The translations under genes and the position numbers were made by a program. The notes under the pieces are model-generated. The model saw only the letters and a program-made list of their open reading frames with translations, ran no database searches and had not been told where the DNA came from. Below, one piece after another: positions 17,216 to 25,870 of a stretch of DNA of 64,000 nt. Source of the stretch: Edaphobacter bradus (lineage in GTDB: Bacteria > Acidobacteriota > Terriglobia > Terriglobales > Acidobacteriaceae); NCBI RefSeq assembly GCF_025685645.1, contig NZ_JAGSYF010000002.1:744001-808000 (forward strand). The letters are read 5' to 3'. Within the stretch, counting starts at the first letter, position 1; every line of letters starts with the position of its first letter.

Positions 17216-17341
17216 GGGCTCACTACAACAAAGAAGGGCTACAACCTCGTGCTCGGCAACGGCACAGTCGATGGAGTGAACTACCTGCTGGCTCCCAACA
17301 TACCAGTCGCCGGAATCCCACAGACACCAACCAACCCGTAG
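17216..17341 (+). pseudogene. Possible 3' remnant of a lost gene next to repeat copy A
   Basis: In one plus-strand frame, 41 codons after the repeat edge read GLTTTKKGYNLVLGNGTVDG and then VNYLLAPNIPVAGIPQTPTN, ending P-stop at 17341. The composition looks like real protein, with no start codon or ribosome-binding site, and the reading is cut off at the repeat boundary. It may be the tail of a gene truncated when the repeat arose. No family was recognised. Confidence 0.35.
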
Positions 17342-17369
17342 CTGTTGCAGCGAGGAAACCGCTGTTTCC

Positions 17370-17411
17370 GGGTGCCCCATCCATGCGCGCTGTTTGCGCA
17401 TGGGTGGGGAA
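17370..17411. repeat. REP-like palindromic element, copy 4 of 7
   Basis: GGGTGCCCCATCCATGCGC pairs with GCGCATGGGTGGGG around a short loop. Outer arms match the family. It lies between the gene remnant and the first SpoIIE phosphatase. Confidence 0.75.
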
Positions 17412-17635
17412 GTACGCCGCGGCCCGGAGGAACACCGGGGCGTGTTCCATCGGTAGTGGGTCAGTTTCACATTATGAGATGGAGTTTCGTAACCGGCACG
17501 ATTGTTTCCGGCTTGCCCGTGATCCGCCCGGATCGCCTGTGTTTGCCGAAGAACCCTCGAACTGCCAGAAGCAAACTACTCGCATCAACATCGACGTCGA
17601 CTCTGATATCTTGCCGATGTCTGGGAGGTGGGCGG

Positions 17636-19054
17636 TTGGAAGATCAAGTCCTGGCAATGCTCCGCGACCAGCTCGCTGACATCATTTCAGGGGCGGTTTT
17701 CCTGTTTATCGGGTTGGCGGCCTGGTCCATTGCTGCAATTCGCCGACGGAGCGGCGTACGCATCTTTGTCTGGCTGGGAATCTGGAGCGCGATGTACGGC
17801 GCGATGCAACTGAGTGAATCGCCGGCTGTCCTGGCGGCCTCGCCGCGCTGGCTTCAGATCAGCGCTCCGTATGCCAACACTTCGATGACTTACCTGATCG
17901 TAGTTGTTGCTTTGCTCTCCTTTTTGGAACTGAGCCTCGGCAGACTGCGGCTCCTCATTCAGGCAGCTGCTTCCGTCGGGCTGGTGATCGCTATCGCCGC
18001 CATTGGCTTCTTTGTTTTCACGGGCTCGAACGGCAACTTGATGCCTTACCATCACCTGCTCGCGACCTGCATGCTCCTTGTCCTGACGACTGTCGTCGCA
18101 GTGCCAGGATTATCTAGGAAGTACCTCGTTCTGCCCGACCGCGGCGTTCTGGCCATCGGCATGCTCGTTTTTGCCATTGAGGCCCTGTTTGCTAACCTGG
18201 CGCATCTCCTCAGTTTCGAGATCCCTCACATTTTGGGCCACATTCTGGACCACCTCGGTTTCGCAATTCTTCTGTTCGCGTTTGGATACGTTGCTCTGCA
18301 ACTGGTTTTTGCGAGCGAGCGCCGCTTGCTCTCGGTTGAAAACGAACTCGCTATTGCGCGCGAGATACAGACCTCGATTCTTCCGAGGTGCGTTCCCGAA
18401 ATTAGCAACCTTTCTATCAGCGCTGCTTACTGTCCTATGACTGCGGTCGCTGGAGATTTCTACGAGTTCATTCCTGTCGATCAGAAGCGGGTTGGCGTCC
18501 TGGTGGCTGATGTTTCCGGCCACGGCGTGCCAGCGGCGCTTATCGCGTCCATGATCAAGGTGGCCATGCAATCGGTCATCCCCTGCGCACACGACCCGCG
18601 AGCAGTACTGAGCGGGTTGAACCATGTCCTTTCCGCGCAACTGCGCCGTCAGTTTATCTCGGTGGCCTACTTGTGGATTGATCCCGAGAATTGCAAGGCA
18701 TTGTATTCAGCGGCGGGGCACCCGCCACTTCTCCGCTGGCGGGAAGGTAAGCTGGAACGCATCGAAAGCAATGGCCTGTTGTTTGGAGTCCTCCCGGATC
18801 CCGACTATCCCGTTTGTGACCTGCCGATCCACTCAGGTGACCGCTTCTTGCTTTACACCGATGGCGTGATTGAACCTGAGAATGCCAGCGGCGATTCCTT
18901 TGGCGACCGGAAGCTTGAACAAGTCGTTCGCAACAATGCGTCGCGCCCGCCTTCTGAGCTATCGGATCAACTGCTCTCTGAGATACGCCTATGGCAACCT
19001 GCCTCGCTGGCCCAGCAGGATGACATCACCCTTATCGTCATCGATGTGGTTTAG
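17636..19054 (+). CDS. Membrane-bound SpoIIE-type PP2C phosphatase (partner-switching regulator)
   Basis: About 472 residues. The N-terminal half has about seven hydrophobic helices (for example LADIISGAVFLFIGLAAWSI, VVVALLSFLELSLG, AAASVGLVIAIAAIGFFVF, ILLFAFGYVALQLVF). A short linker AREIQTSILP leads into a SpoIIE domain with AVAGDFYEFIP, VADVSGHGVPAALIASMIK (metal-binding Asp), LYSAAGHPPLL, LLYTDGVIEPE and QDDITLIVIDVV. RsbU/SpoIIE enzymes dephosphorylate STAS antagonists in response to a sensor input, here presumably a membrane signal. A TTG at 17636 is preceded by GGGAGG with a seven-base gap, so it was preferred; the ATG at 17657 is an alternative, and the frame is open upstream to 17345. 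Lies inside the block bounded by the 181-bp repeats. Confidence 0.87.
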   Translation: MEDQVLAMLRDQLADIISGAVFLFIGLAAWSIAAIRRRSGVRIFVWLGIWSAMYGAMQLSESPAVLAASPRWLQISAPYANTSMTYLIVVVALLSFLELSLGRLRLLIQAAASVGLVIAIAAIGFFVFTGSNGNLMPYHHLLATCMLLVLTTVVAVPGLSRKYLVLPDRGVLAIGMLVFAIEALFANLAHLLSFEIPHILGHILDHLGFAILLFAFGYVALQLVFASERRLLSVENELAIAREIQTSILPRCVPEISNLSISAAYCPMTAVAGDFYEFIPVDQKRVGVLVADVSGHGVPAALIASMIKVAMQSVIPCAHDPRAVLSGLNHVLSAQLRRQFISVAYLWIDPENCKALYSAAGHPPLLRWREGKLERIESNGLLFGVLPDPDYPVCDLPIHSGDRFLLYTDGVIEPENASGDSFGDRKLEQVVRNNASRPPSELSDQLLSEIRLWQPASLAQQDDITLIVIDVV

Positions 19055-19106
19055 TCATCGCGAATGCCAACGGGAAGCGGCACAAAAGGCAGTTAGGCTA
19101 CTGTCT

Positions 19107-20222
19107 CTACTCTTGCCAGGCCTCCAGCTTGATGTCGTCGTAATAGACCGAACCGCGGTAATAGTTGTTGTGAGGATCGCCAAACATGAAGAAGTCTGGA
19201 ATTCCCTCGCCTGCCTCATACACGGAGCGCACTGGTATTGTCCCCACATACGTCTGCTGTCCGCCCCACTTGAAGTCGCCGGAGGTGGTTAGCACAAAGG
19301 CATTTTCATTGCGCTCGATGCAGGCTGAATACCAGGTATTGTCCTTGTACGCGTCCACCGCGCGAATGGCGCCCGAGGACTGAAGAGCACCGTTGGACCA
19401 GGAGAGAAAAGGACGGCCTGTGCTGTCGTCGTCGTTACCATTCTTGTCTATGCCAAACATCATGATCGGGTGCTGACCGTCAGCTACCCAGTCTTTGCCC
19501 TCCCAGATATTGGTCCAGGCTTCCTTGTTGTTGTCCGAATCGATCGTGACCTTGCGATGGTGATGAATCCAAAGATTGTTGTGCGGCCTTGGAGTCGCGT
19601 CCAGAATGGTGAGCCAGTAAAAACCATTCTCGAGCGTCGCATCTCCGTTTAACCAGGGCTGGTCGGTTTCGCCTCCGGCATAGCCATTCAGACTGGTTGC
19701 CCCAGGCTTGCCGTCTCCAAAGGAAGCAAAGCCCACCTTCAGGCAAACCCGGTACTTCTTTGGCAGTGCGGTCGTCGGACGAACAACTGTTCCATCGGTG
19801 TGCCTGGGGGATGAAATCTTAAGCACATGATTATTGGGGTCGGCCGGATCCGGAACTACCTCAAAAAGGTCACTGAATTTCGTGAGATTAGAGCGGCTGT
19901 ATGCTGCAACACTCAGCCAATCGCCCTTTCCAAAAGGTCCCTCGGCGCGAAATGCCACCGGCGGCGTTACTCCCAGGCGCTTGAAATGTGCGCCACCATC
20001 GGAGAACTCGTCCGTATCTTGATAAGTATCAGCTACCCAGCGAGGCGAACCCGTTTTGAACAGGGGTGCATGATCTTCGAAATTCTCTTCGTAGAGGACC
20101 TTCCAGGAGCCGTGACGCACACCGGTCGCGTCGCTCCGAGGAGCGGTAGCTTGTGAATTCAATTCAGCAACTAACAGAAACAGCGACGCACAAAAGAACC
20201 ATCGAATAACAGCAAATGGCAT
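19107..20222 (-). CDS. Secreted protein of unknown function, beta-sandwich-like
   Basis: 371 residues with an N-terminal signal peptide (AVIRWFFCASLFLLVAEL followed by NSQA). The mature part has VLYEENFEDHAPLFKTGSP, NNHVLKISSPRHTDG, LENGFYWLTILDAT, KVTIDSDNNKEAWTNIWEGK, AYKDNTWYSACIERNENAFV and a terminal YYDDIKLEAW. Such strand-rich sequence with a DDIKLE end resembles concanavalin-like jelly-roll domains of polysaccharide-binding or lyase proteins, but no catalytic motif could be assigned. It is convergent with the SpoIIE gene at 17636, 52 bases away, and its start faces repeat copy B. Part of the 3.2-kb block between the direct repeats. Confidence 0.7.
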   Translation of the reverse strand: MPFAVIRWFFCASLFLLVAELNSQATAPRSDATGVRHGSWKVLYEENFEDHAPLFKTGSPRWVADTYQDTDEFSDGGAHFKRLGVTPPVAFRAEGPFGKGDWLSVAAYSRSNLTKFSDLFEVVPDPADPNNHVLKISSPRHTDGTVVRPTTALPKKYRVCLKVGFASFGDGKPGATSLNGYAGGETDQPWLNGDATLENGFYWLTILDATPRPHNNLWIHHHRKVTIDSDNNKEAWTNIWEGKDWVADGQHPIMMFGIDKNGNDDDSTGRPFLSWSNGALQSSGAIRAVDAYKDNTWYSACIERNENAFVLTTSGDFKWGGQQTYVGTIPVRSVYEAGEGIPDFFMFGDPHNNYYRGSVYYDDIKLEAWQE

Positions 20223-20273
20223 TCCTACCCCCGGGTGTGTTTAGGTGCTGGTCGGATAAGATTACATGCCGGA

Positions 20274-20454
20274 GGCCTTCTGCCCTGTGCAGCGGCGGCC
20301 CGTTTTAATTGCAAGTCGCTAATCTAACCAATCACTTTCATCGGTAAGATAGCGACGCTGTGGCACAAGTGCACTGCCAATCCAAACTGACCCACTACCC
20401 AGGGCGTGTTTCCATCCATGACCCCGGCTTTCACGCATATACTTGTGCGGCAGC
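20274..20454 (+). repeat. 181-bp direct repeat, copy B
   Basis: Near-identical to 17035-17215, with about five substitutions and no indel. It ends 27 bases before the ATG of the GAF-SpoIIE phosphatase and so probably carries that gene's promoter; a TATACT box lies near its right end. The internal inverted repeat is at 20315-20321 and 20350-20356. Confidence 0.9.
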
Positions 20455-20481
20455 CGTTTGTGTGCGCAAGGAGCACGCCCG

Positions 20482-21651
20482 ATGGAAACCAGTGAAGCGC
20501 TTCTGGCCCAGCAGCAGGTGGTCCGCCTGCAGGCCCTTCTCGAGGCAAGCCGTCAGATTCACTCGACGATTCAGCTCGAGGAAGTCCTGCACATCGTGCT
20601 GGAGATCGTCGTGCGCGAGCTTGAGCTTACCGGCGCCTTCTTCACCACCTTCCCCGACACCTATGGCGACGTGCCTTTGGCCCTGCAGGCCGCGATCAGC
20701 TCGGACACGGCACCGCAAGCGGACGACGTCGAGGCCGAGCGATGCCTCCGCTTCTCCCTGCGCGACAAGACCGGCCACCTCTTCACCGACCTGGTCGTTC
20801 TGGTACCCGAGGGCCGCGTGCTCGACCTCGACGAGACTGACTTTCTCGAATCCCTCGCCGTGCAGGCCGCCGTGGCGATCGAGAACGCGCGCTTCCACGA
20901 GCGCACGCTGCAGTGGCAGCGCGTCGAAAGCGACCTGGCCTCGGCGCGGCAGGTGCAACTCAGCCTGGTTCCGCAGCGAATGCCCGAGATCCCGCAATAT
21001 CGCCTCGCCGCGCGCTCTTCCGCCTGCTACGAGGTTGGGGGAGACTACCTCGACCTCGTCGAGATGCCCTCGGGCGAGGTCGTCATCGTCGTGGGAGACG
21101 TCGCCGGCAAGGGGCTGGCGTCGGCGCTCGTGGGAGCGTCCTTCCGCTCCGCCTTCCGCGCGATGGTGCACGCCAAACTCAGCCTCTACGACATCGCCAC
21201 CAAGATGAACCTGCTGCACTACGGCGAGGGCGACGAGTCGCGACGCCGCTATGTCACGGCGTTTCTGCTACGTCTGGACCCTGCGACCCACACCCTTGAG
21301 GTCCTCAACGCGGGGCACAATCCGGCCTTCCTGCAGGCCGCCGACGGAACCTTCCGGAAGATCGCCGCCTCCGGAACGCCGATCGGGATGTTGCCCTTCT
21401 CCAGCTATGTACCGGAAGAGTTCACTCTTAGCCCCGGTACGAGGCTTTTGGTCTACACTGACGGCATGACCGAGGTCTTCCACGGTGAAGACGAGTTCGG
21501 AGAGGCGCGGCTGATGCAGGCCTTTCTCGGCTGCAAGGAACCGACCCCGGAGCGCACCCTGTCTACAATTTGGAACACTTTAGAGGGATTTTCTGGCGGC
21601 GGCGAGCAGTCAGATGATATGACTGCGCTGGTACTGTTCCGCAACCCATAA
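20482..21651 (+). CDS. GAF-domain SpoIIE-type PP2C phosphatase (RsbU-like)
   Basis: 389 residues from METSEALLAQQQVVRLQALL. Residues 1-30 form a helix, about 30-170 a GAF sensor domain (IQLEEVLHIVLEIVVREL, FLESLAVQAAVAIENARFHE), then a linker ARQVQLSLVPQRMPE and a SpoIIE phosphatase domain with VGGDYLDLVEM, VVGDVAGKGLASALVGASF, LNAGHNPAFL, LVYTDGMTEVFHG and QSDDMTALVLF. It should dephosphorylate the STAS antagonist encoded two genes downstream (22139) when the GAF domain senses its ligand. AAGGAG lies nine bases before the ATG. First gene of a tight three-gene operon with the RsbW-like kinase and STAS protein. Confidence 0.93.
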   Translation: METSEALLAQQQVVRLQALLEASRQIHSTIQLEEVLHIVLEIVVRELELTGAFFTTFPDTYGDVPLALQAAISSDTAPQADDVEAERCLRFSLRDKTGHLFTDLVVLVPEGRVLDLDETDFLESLAVQAAVAIENARFHERTLQWQRVESDLASARQVQLSLVPQRMPEIPQYRLAARSSACYEVGGDYLDLVEMPSGEVVIVVGDVAGKGLASALVGASFRSAFRAMVHAKLSLYDIATKMNLLHYGEGDESRRRYVTAFLLRLDPATHTLEVLNAGHNPAFLQAADGTFRKIAASGTPIGMLPFSSYVPEEFTLSPGTRLLVYTDGMTEVFHGEDEFGEARLMQAFLGCKEPTPERTLSTIWNTLEGFSGGGEQSDDMTALVLFRNP

Positions 21652-21667
21652 CGGAGACGGCCCCCAA

Positions 21668-22108
21668 ATGGAAGAACACCGCAGCAGCATCGAGCTCCGC
21701 CTCCCCTCCCGGCTCGGCTTTGAGAAAGTTGCCATGAACACCGCCGCGAGCGTCGCCCACCTGATGGGCTTCGGCGAAGAACGCATCGAAGACCTCAAGA
21801 CGGCCGTCGCCGAAGCCTGCATCAATGCCATGGAGCACGGCAACAAGCTCGATGAGGCCCTGGTCGTCGGCGTCATCATGTCGATGAGCACGGACGCTCT
21901 GGAGGTCAAGATTCTCGACACAGGCGAAGGGCCGCAGAAAAAGGCCATCCCGCCCGACATCGACAAGAAGATGCACGAGGAAGAAGAACCCCGCGGCATG
22001 GGAATGTTTTTGATTGAATCGCTGGTCGATGAGGTCGAATGGGTCAGCGCGCCGCCGCAGGGCAGCTACGCCCGCATGGTCATCCGGCTTCATCCGTCGA
22101 AGCAATAA
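21668..22108 (+). CDS. RsbW-like anti-sigma factor / serine kinase (HATPase_c)
   Basis: 146 residues. The Bergerat ATP-binding fold is clear: KTAVAEACINAMEHGNK (N box), VKILDTGEGPQ (G1 box) and EPRGMGMFLIESLVDEV (G2 box). RsbW/SpoIIAB proteins bind and inhibit a sigma factor, or phosphorylate a STAS antagonist on serine, switching partners. It starts 17 bases after the GAF-SpoIIE stop codon and is followed 31 bases later by the STAS gene, the classic U-W-V order. No sigma factor gene is in the window, so its partner is encoded elsewhere, or its output is not a sigma factor. Confidence 0.93.
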   Translation: MEEHRSSIELRLPSRLGFEKVAMNTAASVAHLMGFGEERIEDLKTAVAEACINAMEHGNKLDEALVVGVIMSMSTDALEVKILDTGEGPQKKAIPPDIDKKMHEEEEPRGMGMFLIESLVDEVEWVSAPPQGSYARMVIRLHPSKQ

Positions 22109-22138
22109 AAAGCGTCCGAGAGGAAGGGAAGAGTAGAG

Positions 22139-22504
22139 ATGCAGGAGAAAATTACGCAGGTGAAGATGGAAGAGGTGCAGTGCAGTTCCGGAGTCACCGC
22201 CACGGTCCTCCGCTTCTCGGGAGACATCACCAGCGCGTCAAAGGCCGCCGTGCTCGGAACCTATCAGGGAATGGCCGAAGGAACAAAGAACATCCTCCTC
22301 GACTTCTCCAACGTCGAGTACCTGAACTCCAGCGGAATCGCCCTGATCATCCAGATGATGATCGCAGCGGGCAAGAGCGGCCAGTCCATCCAGACCTTCG
22401 GCCTCTCGCCGCACTTCCAAAAGGTCTTCGCCATGGTGGGAATCACCAAGTACACCAAGCTGCATCCAGACGAAAAATCGGCCTGTGCCGCATTCTCGGC
22501 CTAG
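22139..22504 (+). CDS. STAS-domain anti-sigma factor antagonist (RsbV-like)
   Basis: 121 residues. The STAS fold is recognised from ATVLRFSGDITSASKAAVLG, NILLDFSNVEYLNSSGIALI and FGLSPHFQKVFAMVGITKY. The serine of YLNSSGIA is the expected phosphorylation site: the phosphorylated form is inactive and the form dephosphorylated by the upstream RsbU-like enzyme binds the RsbW-like kinase. A GGGAAGAGTAG precedes the ATG. Last gene of the three-gene partner-switching operon. Confidence 0.92.
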   Translation: MQEKITQVKMEEVQCSSGVTATVLRFSGDITSASKAAVLGTYQGMAEGTKNILLDFSNVEYLNSSGIALIIQMMIAAGKSGQSIQTFGLSPHFQKVFAMVGITKYTKLHPDEKSACAAFSA

Positions 22505-22664
22505 TCAAGAATCGATTGTGCATGTCGCGAGGGCCGTCATAGATGAAGATCCTGCATCGTGACGTTATCCCGGGTCTCAGAATCGTGTCCTGTCCCGGGT
22601 TCCTCTCGCTCAATCTCCGCCAGGTACGCCGAAGCCTTCCGGAACGACATGTGCTTATACTGAC

Positions 22665-23420
22665 TTATCCGCTGTGCGCATTCGCAACCGAATCCAAGAC
22701 GTCCCGCCTGGACCAGCAGCTGACGCTGTTGTGCATTCGGTTTCTCCCGACTCCCATGCTGCCAAATCCCTTCAAATCCAACTCAGAACGTTCTTCGGGG
22801 GCTATGACAACGGACGGACATTCCCGTACGACTTGCTGAAGAAATACCCGCAGAGCAGGGCGGCACGGTTGCCAATTCATGGTGAGGCATCCCTCTCCAT
22901 TGCTTATGTATACCTGCTTACCCCGATCATCTGGCTTGAGCAACGGACGGATGTGACGGGAAATGTCTTGCGCGACCGCCTGAGCAGGTTCGATCACCAA
23001 CCACTCGACAATTTTAGGCTTAGGCCCATATAAAAACACTTCGACAATTCGGACCCTTATCGAAGCAATTTCGGGCGCTTCGAACATGAGTACATCCGGC
23101 TCTTGTATGTCAGCCCGGCCCCTCCCACGTTGCACGAACAGACGAACGAAAACCCGATCAGCGCAACCCGCTATGACCCAATTCAGGCGAGGGGACCTTC
23201 CACGCCAAAGCAGATAACCGTTCAAGGCAAGAACAACGGGCACGCCGAACCAAGCCGCCGCGCGTACCGAAACAATCAGGCTCGCGATAACGGCAATCAG
23301 CAGGCCCGGCACACTTGCGATGCAAATGAGGGTCGGTAAGGACCAACCCCAGCAGGCCCGCGCCCCCGTCGAGGCGATGCTGCGAGTTACTTCCGGTGAG
23401 TCGTATCGGACGAGTTTCAT
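22665..23420 (-). CDS. Hypothetical membrane-anchored protein
   Basis: 251 residues from MKLVRYDSPEVTRSIAS. Two adjacent hydrophobic segments, SLPTLICIASVPGLLIAVIA (continuing SLIVSV) and AAWFGVPVVLALNGYLLW, place the rest (basic, with EPDVLMFEAPEIASIRVRIV and EWLVIEPAQAVAQDISRHI) on one side of the membrane. No family was recognised. The start was placed at the ATG at 23420 because the longer frame to 23540 translates a palindromic repeat. It lies between the partner-switching operon and the 7TMR phosphatase on the minus strand, 147 bases after the latter's end. The C-terminal part is less regular and might end in non-coding sequence. Confidence 0.6.
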   Translation of the reverse strand: MKLVRYDSPEVTRSIASTGARACWGWSLPTLICIASVPGLLIAVIASLIVSVRAAAWFGVPVVLALNGYLLWRGRSPRLNWVIAGCADRVFVRLFVQRGRGRADIQEPDVLMFEAPEIASIRVRIVEVFLYGPKPKIVEWLVIEPAQAVAQDISRHIRPLLKPDDRGKQVYISNGEGCLTMNWQPCRPALRVFLQQVVRECPSVVIAPEERSELDLKGFGSMGVGRNRMHNSVSCWSRRDVLDSVANAHSG

Positions 23421-23454
23421 TACCCTATGGGCTCCTCCGCTAGAATCCGCCTGC

Positions 23455-23500
23455 CGGGTGCCCCATTCATGCCGCAGCCTCATCGCGGCATGAATGGGAA
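23455..23500. repeat. REP-like palindromic element, copy 5 of 7
   Basis: CGGGTGCCCCATTCATGCCG pairs with CGGCATGAATGGG around a loop AGCCTCATCG or similar. The outer arm GGTGCCCCAT is identical to copy 4, while the inner CATGCCG stem is shared only with copy 3. Confidence 0.75.
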
Positions 23501-23567
23501 AGCGCAATCTCCCAGCCAACTCCCTATCCTTTCCTTTCAACCGAAGCTGGGCTTTGAGCCCCAGCCT

Positions 23568-25673
23568 CTAATGCGCCACCATCTCCGTACTTGACCGGGC
23601 ATCCTGCCGCGGCTGCCCGTCGCGCTGGATTCGCAGCACGAGAATGTCGTCCTCCTGGCCGAAGTCCTGCGCGATCTTCGCGATCTCCGCCGCGGTAATG
23701 GGCTGGCGAAGCAGCTCGTTGACGCGCTCAAAACCGAAGAGCTGCCCCTGCGCATCCTGCGCCTCGGCGATACCGTCCGACATCAGGATCAGCGAATCCC
23801 CCTCCTCCAGCCGGAACGAGACCACCGGGAACTCCATCTCCGGCACGATGCCGAGCGGCAGCGCTCCCTCCATCTCGACCTCCTTGTCGTTGAGGTACGG
23901 CGGAAGCTGCCCTGCGTTGGCCAGATGGACCATGCCATCCGGCATAATCCGCAGGACGACACACGTTGCGCTCGAGTGCTCGCGCTCGCAGAGCTGGTCG
24001 TTCACCTGACTGAGAATGCGCTGCGGGTCCGAGCTGTTCTGCGCCGCCGTGCGTATGGATCCCACAATCAGCGCGACCAGCATGCCCGCCTGCATCCCCT
24101 TGCCCGTAACGTCTCCCACGACGATGAGCGCCGTGCCGGGCTCCTCGCCAGGAAGAATCTGGAAGAAGTCGCCGCCGACCTCGCGCGCCGGCCGGTACTC
24201 GCTCTCGATGCTGAGCCCCTTGATCTGCGGAAGCATCTCCGGGATGAGCACCTGCTGGACGTGCCGCGCCTGCTCGATCTCCAGCTTCCAGTGCTCCTTC
24301 CTGGCCTGCGACTCGATGAACCTCCTGAGCAGCATCACCGTGATCAGCAGGAGCGAGAGGATCGTGGCAACCGTTCCCAGCGAGATGGCGAACCCAAACA
24401 GAGAGGTTGTCGTGCGCACGTGAATCAGGCGCAGCTCATGCTGGTAGTTGGCGACGACGACCAGCAGGATGGCGACACCGGCCATCCATCCCTCGGCCCT
24501 CTGCCGCCTGAATCCCCGGTAAGCCACCGCGAAGAGCACCACGCCGAGACCCAGCTTGATGGCAAGCAGCAGCGGCACAAGGTATCCCGCCGCCTCTACG
24601 GGAACATGCTGTCCGTAAAGCGGCGGCCGGAGCATCGCCGTGCCCACGGCCAGCAGCGCGACCTGCGTCCAGACAATGGCGTGCAGCCGCCCCATCTGCC
24701 ACAGCCGGAACCAGTAAGCCCAGAACAGCACCCAGAGACCGATCCGCAGCGGCGTGAGGATGACATCGTTGAGGATGACTCCCGACGTCTGGCCAATCCA
24801 CGGGATAAAGTTCACCGAGAGGACAACTCCGTTGCCCAGCAGCGTGACGAAGCACACCGCCGAGAGCCAGAGATAGGCGTCCTCCTGCGGGTCCAGCCAG
24901 AAGAGCGCCAGCCCCATCACCAGCGCCATGATCAGGATGAGGCCCTCAAGAAACCCGCTGCCTACGCCGTGCGCGATATCGTCCCAGTCGAGCTGGACCT
25001 GCGTGGCGATGACCGTGGCGTAGCCCAGGACAGGAGGCCCGTGCAGCCCTCCGGCGTCCGGACTGTTAAACGGAGTGGCCGAGTCCATCCACATGCGGAT
25101 GGCGATCGTAGCCTTTCCATTGCGCAGTCCCTTGGGCAGACGAAACGCCTGCGGCAGCGTGCTGTATGCGGTGACGTTCTTCTCCGCAAATGTTCCGAAC
25201 TCGCCGATCTGCAGGCCGTTGACGAAGACCTGATAGGCATCGTCCGCGTTGTCAGGCATCTTCAGAGCGAGCGACCGGGTGGCGCCCTCCACGTCGACCT
25301 GCAGCCGATACCACGCATATCCGGCGTGATGGGGGTACCCCCGCGACGTCCAGCCCGGAATGTATCCGCTGGTGCCAAGGCTGGCATCAGCCGTGCCCGG
25401 GGGCGGAGTAAGGTCCATGTCGGCCCAGCCGGAGTCGTCATACGCCGGTTCCGCCCACGCCATGTCGTCGCCGGTGTGGAACTTCCACGGGCCCATCAAC
25501 TCCACCGCAGACTCGCCCAGCTTCACACGAATCGCATTGTCAGCCGGAGCTCTCCCGGCCGTCTGGGCTTTCGCCGCCACTGCGGGCTTCTCCGGAGCAG
25601 CCTCCGCGCGCAACGCACCTGGAACTCCGCACAGCAGCGGAAACAACGCCACGATCCAACCGATGCGACGCAT
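23568..25673 (-). CDS. 7TMR-DISM receptor with SpoIIE-type PP2C phosphatase
   Basis: 701 residues from MRRIGWIVALFPLLCGVPGA (signal peptide). Residues about 50-230 are extracytoplasmic and contain a galactose-binding-like beta-sandwich (VELMGPWKFHTGDD, AYAWYRLQVDVEG-like strands, DDAYQVFVNGLQIGEFG). About seven helices follow (for example LEGLILIMALVMGLALFWL, GYLVPLLLAIKLGLGVVLF, ISLGTVATILSLLLITVML), matching the 7TMR-DISM arrangement. A linker RHVQQVLIPEMLPQIKG leads to SpoIIE motifs REVGGDFFQILPG, VVGDVTGKGMQAGMLVALIV, LILMSDGIAEA and QEDDILVLRI. It should transmit an extracellular carbohydrate-like signal to STAS protein dephosphorylation. GGAAG precedes the start at 25673. Confidence 0.9.
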   Translation of the reverse strand: MRRIGWIVALFPLLCGVPGALRAEAAPEKPAVAAKAQTAGRAPADNAIRVKLGESAVELMGPWKFHTGDDMAWAEPAYDDSGWADMDLTPPPGTADASLGTSGYIPGWTSRGYPHHAGYAWYRLQVDVEGATRSLALKMPDNADDAYQVFVNGLQIGEFGTFAEKNVTAYSTLPQAFRLPKGLRNGKATIAIRMWMDSATPFNSPDAGGLHGPPVLGYATVIATQVQLDWDDIAHGVGSGFLEGLILIMALVMGLALFWLDPQEDAYLWLSAVCFVTLLGNGVVLSVNFIPWIGQTSGVILNDVILTPLRIGLWVLFWAYWFRLWQMGRLHAIVWTQVALLAVGTAMLRPPLYGQHVPVEAAGYLVPLLLAIKLGLGVVLFAVAYRGFRRQRAEGWMAGVAILLVVVANYQHELRLIHVRTTTSLFGFAISLGTVATILSLLLITVMLLRRFIESQARKEHWKLEIEQARHVQQVLIPEMLPQIKGLSIESEYRPAREVGGDFFQILPGEEPGTALIVVGDVTGKGMQAGMLVALIVGSIRTAAQNSSDPQRILSQVNDQLCEREHSSATCVVLRIMPDGMVHLANAGQLPPYLNDKEVEMEGALPLGIVPEMEFPVVSFRLEEGDSLILMSDGIAEAQDAQGQLFGFERVNELLRQPITAAEIAKIAQDFGQEDDILVLRIQRDGQPRQDARSSTEMVAH

Positions 25674-25870
25674 AGGGCTCACTTCCAAAGGCAGCGTTGC
25701 GGATAACGATAACAAAGAGTACACCCGGCCCATCGTCCTCGCGCAAGAGAGTGCACAGGCGTGTTTCGCCTGAGCTACCCGTTAGGGAATCGAGCGTCCA
25801 CCCAGGTTAAACAGGGAATCCGCACCCGCAGGCGCGGATTCCCTTGTGGAGAAACCAGGCAGATACGGCC

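Noticed and set aside
23925..25706. 593-codon plus-strand ORF
   Set aside because: Long but rich in Arg/His/Gln and exactly opposite the 7TMR-SpoIIE gene, which has clear domains.
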